In this document: positions 57,708 through 64,000 of the stretch, piece after piece
How positions within the stretch are numbered: position 1 is the first letter of the stretch
Layout of the letters: each line of letters begins with the position of its first letter
Notes under the pieces: model-generated
What the model saw: only the letters and a program-made list of their open reading frames with translations
Told to the model about the DNA's origin: nothing
Database searches by the model: none
From: Paraspadella gotoi
Lineage: Eukaryota; Chaetognatha
Assembly: GCA_051294375.1 (NCBI GenBank)
Contig: CM119267.1
Location: 16,282,543-16,346,542, forward strand
Direction: 5' to 3'
Length of the DNA: 64,000 nucleotides
Position numbers and translations under genes: made by a program

Positions 57708-60447
57708 ACTAACTCACCGACGACGTGATGGATGATCCCGTCGGTGGTGACTTTTCTGACCCTGTGAATCCTGTGAAGGTCGCTCTCGGAGATGTAGAGA
57801 TCCCCGTTGGCGTCGAAGGTGATGTCCTGAGGCGAGATGAGCGTGACGTCCCTCGCGTTGTTGCTTCCGCTCCGCTCGGGGCAATGGATGGGATGTCCGG
57901 CCACGATGCGGACGAACCCGTTGTCCGTGAGTTGGAGGACCATGTCCGAGTCGATCACGTGGAGCGTGTCGTCGAGCGGATTGACGGCGAGAGCGGTCGG
58001 CCAGGTGAAGGTCATCTGAAGCGGGAGGGAGAAATTATAAATTCTATTCTTACGCCAAGACGCAGCACGACAATATATTCGATACCGCACCTGTCCAAAC
58101 GGCACCGCCTTGTCGCAGGGCATGGGATTATATTGAGACACGAGCCCTTTAGGCATCCCGATGACGGTGGAGACGATTCCTTGACGATCCACTTTGCGGA
58201 TGCTCGTGCCGTCGACGAAGAAGAGCTCCCCTCGTCGGTTGAAGGCGATGCCCTTGGGGTAAGAGAGGATCGCGTCTTTGGCAGGTTTCCCGTCGCCGCA
58301 GAGGTCGTTGCTGGACGGGAGGCATTGGAAGCCTGCAATAACAACGTAGGGGGGGTGGGTCATAAAAGATGATGTCGGAGAATTAGGGAGCCGACTGCAG
58401 ACGATTACGAAAACGGCGTCGCAGAAAACGAATGAATTGTTTCCGTAGGACTGCCACTTAGTACTCTTGCCATACAAATGACAAAAAGTTCATGAGAAGA
58501 TACACGAAAGTATCTTGCCAGGTTTGCCATGTTTAAAGCCAAGATGATGTATTGCCAAAACTGGTCAAGTTAATATAGTAGAGGAAATTCATTCAAACAT
58601 CCATGTCACCAAATCGTCACCTGTTCCGGCGACGACTTCGTAATTAGACTGCAACTCTTGCTTGGAGAGTCCCGTGTATTTCTTGATTCTGATGATCTGT
58701 CGAGTCTGGTAGTTGGAGACGTAGACTCCTTCGAAAGAGTCCGTGCCTTCGATGGGATTGACGGCCAGGTGGTACTTGTAGGGAACCGAACCGGACCTGA
58801 AGAAAGTACAGGTTTAGAATGAAGACGAGTCCTTCATTTATTAGAAGCAAGACGAAACATTTTCTCTCTCTCTCTCTCTCTCTCGTTTCTTTCTTTTCTT
58901 TCTTTCTTTCTTTCTTTCTTTCTTTTCTTCTTTCATTTCCACTTCCCCTCACCCAATCTCCAAAATATGTTCGATGTTTTGATCCGGCGTCACCATTATG
59001 ACAAAATTGTAATCGCCGATGAACAGCGCCCCCTTGGCGTTATGCGTCAACGCCACGGGCGCCAACAGACGCTGACGGTTTTCCGGGTTGGTGCAATCGT
59101 CGCAGCTGAGCGAGCGACGGTATCCGTTGCCGAGACGGGTCATGATCTGGTGGGGGCGTTCCTTCAGGTAGACGTTCGTGCCGTCGCCCTTATAGAGGAT
59201 GCCTTTGGAGTTGAGGAATAGACGGGAGGGAAGAGATGGGATTAGAGATGGGAAGAAGAGATGGGATATTGAAAGAGAAGATGGGAAGGAGGGAAGGAGG
59301 GAAGATTATGGATGAGAAAGGTAAGACAATTAAAAATGGAAAAAAAATACAAGAATATAAACATAAACATGAAGAGTCATCTCAAGTCAAAACACTGACA
59401 CTCACCCTCTTGAAAGTGATATTTGTGATGCATGTGAAGGTTCCAGCCTCCGATATCGGAGGAGGGCATGTCGTAACCCGCCAGCGTCGTCGTCTTCGTC
59501 TCCCAAAAGACTTCCCGACAATCCCGATACTCGTAGCCGACGGAGACCAGGGCGTTGACGATCCCGTAGACTTTTTGTCGGTAAGCGTTGCGTCGGTCCC
59601 AGGCGAAGGTGTATTTGATGGAGGCGTCGCCTGGCGGGAAAAGGGGGGGCGAGGGAATTCAGTAATCGATTATTTAATTAATTTATAATCTAACAATCGA
59701 ACTCACCCTCGAAAATCTTTTCCGTGAGGGATCCTTCGACGATGACCCTCAGGTACACGCGGACGAGCGTGTCGGGAATGCTGTCCGGAGTCGCCTTGAT
59801 CAAAATGGTCGACAAATATCCCGCGCTTTTCGACGAGTGATAGATGAGATGCGCCTGGAAAGGATCGTGGATGAGAGAATGAAATTCGATGAATTACGAG
59901 ACGGCAGCTGCGGCTGAGTATGTCTCACCTGCGTGCCCGGTATCGCGATGCTCTCCTGCAGCACTTGACTCTCCGGCAGGACGGTGCTCTTCTCCGGGCA
60001 CGCCCCCTTTTGACTCTGCTCCCAAGTGGAGAGCACGAGCGGGACCATGAGCGCCGGGTCGTGAAGGAACCGGACGCAAAGAGCGTCGCCGACGGGCGTG
60101 GCGCCCGGCGGCTGGATCCGGCCCTCGATCGGCAGGCGCACGGGTTCAGCCAGAACGACGTATCGATTCCAAGGAGCGTAGGCCGTGACTTCTTGGGGCA
60201 AAAAGGGCTGTCGCTGAAACTGAAGCTGGATGGAATTCCGCGCTCGTTTGACCAGAAAATCGAACTCTTCCGTTGGATCTGGGGGGGGGTAAGGGTCGTG
60301 GAGGGGGGTGGGAGGAGTGGGTGAGGTTTGGGCGAGTAGGCAGGAGGGACTGCTTTCTTTGACGGCCGTAGTGATTGTATTTGCATTTTAAAATCCCAAA
60401 GATTCGTTTTAGTTATTGAAAGGAAGGTTTGTCCTTGCACTAAAAAT

Positions 60448-60491
<44 letters not shown>

Positions 60492-61309
60492 GAGAGAGAG
60501 AGAAGAGAGAGAGAGAAGAGAGAGAGAGAGAAAAAGGGGCGGGCAAAAAAAGGAAACTCGAGTAAGAAAGAGAAAAAAGAGTTTTCGAAAAGGAGGAAGT
60601 CAACTGAAGAGAAAATTATTACACGACGCATTGGCGAATAGCCTGTCAATTTCGAAACAATGGGTGACGACGTCTATTTTTTGGCAAAAGGAAAAAGTTT
60701 TGTCTTTCTTTCTCTCTTTGTGTGGAGACTGTTTTTTACTTTCTTTGTAATTTGAAAAAAGAGAAATGTCATACTAATTTAAGACGGAAAATATATTCCT
60801 TAAAAAAAAAAAATGAAAATTGTTGAAATAAACGCGCAATAATCCAATATATAGTATTTTTGAGTTTTACAAAAAAAAATTACAAGTACAAAACCCGACC
60901 AAAGAATGAGCCCTGCAAATGTTCTTCCCCCCTAACTCACCTAGTGAGGGTGAAACCCCACAAAGGCTCGTGCTTGACGGAGACCCTGACGCCCATGACG
61001 GGTCCGCGTCCTCGCAGCGACCACGCGCGCCGCGCAGGCACCGCACGGCGCGACTCGTTGAAGGCCGAGCGGTCGGTGAAACTCTGCACGAGTCCTGAAA
61101 ACGAAGGGGGGTTGGTAGTTGGCCAAAGGAGGGGGTGAAAAATCGTTCAAGGTGGAGAGGGCGTGTCGAAGAAGAAAATGTTAATCGGATTAATAAGATT
61201 CTAAAGGAGAAAAAAAAAAATCCTTGGCGAAGGCGAAAAAAGCCTTCGCCGGAATATGAACTTTCTATCTTTTTTTTTTTAAAACTGGAATGAATACGCG
61301 AGCTAATAT

Positions 61310-61367
<58 letters not shown>

Positions 61368-62079
61368 GAGAGAGAGAGGAGAGAGAAGGGGCGTGGTAGA
61401 GAGAAGAGAGAATCTGAGAGGATTTCGAGAAACATCCTTAATTTCCTTTTCTTTTTTTTAAATCCTTTCTCATCTTCAGATTAAATATTTTTTTTTCTTT
61501 TTTCTTTTTTTCCTTTTCCTCCCGCTATTTTTTTTCTTTCCTTCCTCCGTTTTCATTATTTTCTCTCTCTTCAGCCTTTCGCTCGTTAACGTTTCTTCTT
61601 CTTACGCTACATTAAAACCGCGAGAATTATATACATCTTTCAACGAGAATGCGTAAATGTTACTTTTATTACTATTCTATGGTAATTCGTACTAACAATC
61701 TCTACTTTCGCCGACAGAGAACGCGAGGATGAACGATGAGAAAAGAAGAAAAAAGGAGAAAAAGAAAAAAACAAAAACAGAGAAAGAATTATAAAAAAAA
61801 CAAGAAAAGTGAAGTTGAAAAAAAAAAAGCGAAAAAAGATAAAGCGGAATTGAATGAAGTCTTTTCACCTTCGATACACGACATTCCGCCCTCCTCTTTA
61901 CCGCCCCCTGCTCCCCCCTCTCTCCGCCCTCGTCAGGTGGACCGCAATTCAAACTTCTCCCCCCCCGAACCGAATTCCTTCCATCGGGTGGTGAAAGAAA
62001 GAAAATTGACGTCTGAAGAAGGAAAGAGGTGAAGAAACGAGACAGGCGGAAAGATAAATAGGTGAAAGCGTACAAGAGA

Positions 62080-62168
<89 letters not shown>

Positions 62169-62576
62169 AGAAGAGAGAGTAAAAAAGCTCTTTTGCGGGT
62201 GGAAAGAAACCCCCGCGACTCGCGTAACCATGACGACGAGAGAACGCCGTTGATTTTAACGAGTTAAAACGAGACGACTTACGTCTTCGACGAGGAACCG
62301 GGTGCGTTCGTAAAAGCTGGCGGTTGTGGAAGGTGGCTGCATGCGGAGAGGACTTCCATGGATCCGGGGATGCGGAACAGAGGAGGGAAGACTCGCACAC
62401 GGGGCTCGAGCAGCACTCGTGTCCTTGAAAGGATGACGTGAAAGCGAGGAAAGGGGGTTTCGGGGAATGGAGAGGGGGGGGGGAGGCGAGAAGTTCGAGG
62501 TAAAAGGTCCGTGAATTTTGGGTCAGATTCGCGGGCGCGATTTGATTTTAGCGAGGGATCTCAGAGGGTTTTAGGA

Positions 62577-62643
<67 letters not shown>

Positions 62644-63662
62644 AGAAGAGAGAGAGGAGAGGAAGGAGAGGCGAAGAAGATTAGCATAAACGACTTCGTC
62701 GTTCTCGGATGATGGAAAATATGAAAATCCGAGAGAGAAAGTTTGATTCGACTCGCTAAAACGAGGTCGTGCTATTTCGCTATTTATAACGAGGTTTTAT
62801 ATTTCGCTCATTCGAGGTCATCTTAATCGTTTAATATGAGGTCGCGTCATTTTAACCTCTGGAGAGAAGTTAAATTTTCTTTTATAAACTTCTCTTAGAG
62901 ATGTGGTTATTTTATTATTAAAGTTCATCGAAGCGAAAATTCAAATTTTAAATTTCAAATTCGTTTTGTTTTTCAGTCGATAAAGTATTTCTCGCTCCAT
63001 GAATTTTTCACACTACATCTTCTTCACTCCAAATGCGCACCTGGCAATCCGTGAGTCGTCTCTGTCGTTGTCCATGTTGTCGTCGCAGATGGATTCGACT
63101 TGGATGTCGCAGGCGGCGCCGCGCCACGTCTCGTGACAGATGCAGCGCCACTCGTCGTCGATTTTGCTTGCAGCTCCCGTGGCTGGAGCAATGCTTGGGA
63201 CAGCCCTCCTGTTGGAGCGGGTTTAAGAAAAGGGAAGTGAGGGGTAAGGGTGGTGTTGAGTATCAGAGAATTCACATAGGGGATAGATCGAAACACGAAT
63301 TAAAGTCTTCGTTTACATTCGAATTCTGTATTAAAACTGGATTCATGGAAATAAGAAAAAAAAAAAACGAACGCGGAACGACAAACGAACAATCGATTTG
63401 TCTTACAAGACTAAAACTCTATAACGAACCAACCAACTCTTTCCGTCTTGAATAATTCTATTTTTTTAGACTCACCCAAAGAACACATGTTTCCCGTTGA
63501 ATCCGGATTGCAGACGCAGGTGCCGTTGTGGCACTGACCGTGGGCGGCGCATTTCGGAGAGCACTTCCAGTTGGTCGCAGGTGGCCCGCCCATCCGGGTC
63601 GGCACGGCAGCGTCCGCGTTTTCCGCAGTCGCCGTCTGGCGCGCAGTCGATGGAACACATCT
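49413..63662 (-). CDS. Teneurin (Ten-m), C-terminal part: EGF repeats to C-terminus
   Basis: Minus-strand exons, 5' to 3': 63662-63476, 63209-63041, 62423-62283, 61094-60941, 60278-59929, 59854-59707, 59630-59406, 59204-58953, 58796-58621, 58332-58091, 58015-57718, 57338-57199, 57116-56972, 56713-56473, 56339-56121, 55966-55781, 55577-55417, 54062-53871, 53755-53636, 53498-53266, 53066-52779, 52526-52328, 51958-51717, 51465-51193, 51093-50949, 50753-50489, 50350-49413. Borders are AG/GT. The order EGF repeats, cysteine-rich region, FN-plug-like domain, NHL beta-propeller, YD-repeat barrel, rearrangement hot-spot-like core and toxin-like C-terminal domain is that of teneurins. These are single-pass cell-surface proteins that form homo- and heterophilic contacts (latrophilin partners in vertebrates) in neural wiring. 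The cytoplasmic, transmembrane and first EGF parts lie beyond the right edge. The first three exons contain frameshifts. Confidence 0.93.
50949..56713 (-). other. Teneurin YD-repeat barrel exons
   Basis: Repeated YDxxGR-type units: YNSFGRLTG, YDQNGRLV, YDQHGRLNL, RRDQHGNLES, YDDVGRVAS, YDLDGRLDS, YDKNGNVVS and YDTRGHVIA. In the family these form the hollow beta-barrel that surrounds the C-terminal linker. The exon at 55577-55417 has a basic insert (LRKRARARSRQRR) not typical of vertebrate teneurins at this place. Confidence 0.85.
57345..57712. repeat. AAAT/AAATA-rich tandem tract in a teneurin intron
   Basis: About 370 bases of AAATA/AAAT repeats filling the intron between exons 58015-57718 and 57338-57199, right up to the donor at 57717. 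Confidence 0.9.
58861..58929. repeat. (CT)n/(CTTT)n compound microsatellite
   Basis: CT run followed by a CTTT run in a teneurin intron. Confidence 0.9.
60450..60532. repeat. (GA)n microsatellite
   Basis: GA run with AGA interruptions in a teneurin intron. Confidence 0.9.
61314..61390. repeat. (GA)n microsatellite
   Basis: GA run in the 1.2 kb teneurin intron 61095-62282; the rest of that intron is purine/pyrimidine-biased with no coding signal. Confidence 0.9.
62081..62178. repeat. (GA)n microsatellite
   Basis: GA run ending about 100 bases from the donor of exon 62423-62283. Confidence 0.9.
62283..63662 (-). other. Teneurin EGF and Cys-rich exons with apparent frameshifts
   Basis: Exon 63662-63476 starts CSIDCAPDGDCGKRGRC and ends CSPKCAAHGQCHNGTCVCNPDSTGNMC, but in different frames; a third frame gives CRPGWAGHL between them. 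Exon 63209-63041 starts GCPKHCSSHGSC, then must shift one base to read DEWRCICHETWRGAACD. Exon 62423-62283 gives CCSSPVCESSLLCSASPDP, then must shift to read TASFYERTRFLVED. Family knowledge makes the intended reading clear in each case. Single-base consensus errors are more likely than a pseudogene because all downstream exons are intact. Confidence 0.75.
62578..62660. repeat. (GA)n microsatellite
   Basis: GA run with small interruptions in a teneurin intron. Confidence 0.9.
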
Positions 63663-64000
63663 CTGCGCGGAGAGGGGAAAGTAGAGGGGGGGAAGAGAAG
63701 AGGGGTAGGGTGAAGCTATGAGCCTAGAAGGTAGTATTCGGAAAAATGGCCGAGGGTGAGTTTAATCTGTTCGAAATATAAAAGCGAATTCTTACGAATA
63801 ATTACTTTAAAAGAGACAAGTACAGAAGAAAAACCCTGGAAATGGTTTGTAGGGTAAACCCGACCGCGTTTGAAATATATAACAAGCATTTTCGAAAGCC
63901 TTTTTCTCTCTCCCCGAATCAATGGAAAAGGAAACCGAAGTAAAAAGGGGAATGAGCGAAATTAGGCGAAATCGTGGCGGGCGTCAAATGCGCCGGAATT

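Larger units (their letters stand above)
57199..59204 (-). other. Teneurin NHL beta-propeller exons
   Basis: Exons 59204-58953, 58796-58621, 58332-58091, 58015-57718 and 57338-57199 encode LLAPVALTHNAKGALFIGDYN, CGDGKPAKDAILSYPKGIAF, GELFFVDGTSIRKVDRQGI, WPTALAVNPLDDTLHVID and ITFDANGDLYISESDLHRIHR. These are consecutive NHL-type blades in teneurin order. All stay in frame. Confidence 0.9.

Overview
The window is nuclear DNA from an invertebrate animal. The genes are intron-rich with GT-AG introns, polyadenylation signals, animal-specific families (teneurin, Jun-type bZIP, hedgehog acyltransferase, PAIP1, P-glycoprotein, SID1-type membrane protein, secreted C-type lectin) and many long CT/GA microsatellites. 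A small arthropod or other ecdysozoan would fit, but the sequence alone does not settle the species. Assembly quality is uneven. There are at least eleven N gaps, and several stretches look like uncorrected long-read fill, with near-identical copies that differ mainly by one-base indels.

Layout. 1-9.6 kb: the 3' part of a SID1/SIDT-family gene on +, followed head-to-tail by a noisy second copy of about 4.3 kb of the same locus. 9.6-13.5 kb: repeats, tRNA-derived fragments, a cluster of CRE-like sites and an 827-base gap. 13.5-16.1 kb: a two-exon secreted C-type lectin on -, whose intron holds an inverted copy of the whole gene (a fold-back). 17.8-25.1 kb: a full ABCB/P-glycoprotein transporter on +, 12 exons, about 1,311 residues. 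25.1-32.8 kb: intergenic, microsatellites, a tRNA-derived SINE-like fragment and a telomere-like tract.

32.9-48.1 kb: five genes head-to-tail on + with 260-670 bases between coding regions: membrane-associated prostaglandin E synthase 2, PAIP1, a short Jun, hedgehog acyltransferase (HHAT/Rasp), and a 17-exon gene whose exon phases join a CAMK/titin-type pseudokinase to a GAPDH-fold domain. 49.4-63.7 kb: the C-terminal two thirds of a teneurin on -, convergent with the cluster; its N-terminus lies beyond the right edge.

The main discovery candidate is the 41.8-48.1 kb gene. The kinase part has HLN instead of HRD and DIC instead of DFG. The GAPDH part has Gly where the catalytic Cys should be, lacks the catalytic His and the phosphate-binding Arg, and has a damaged Rossmann glycine motif. 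The first strand of the GAPDH fold is encoded by the last kinase-side exon, so the join looks real and not a read-through between neighbours. I know of no described pseudokinase-pseudoGAPDH protein. HHAT (hedgehog palmitoylation), Jun, PAIP1 and mPGES-2 are housekeeping or signalling genes with no evident shared pathway; their close packing is probably simple compactness.
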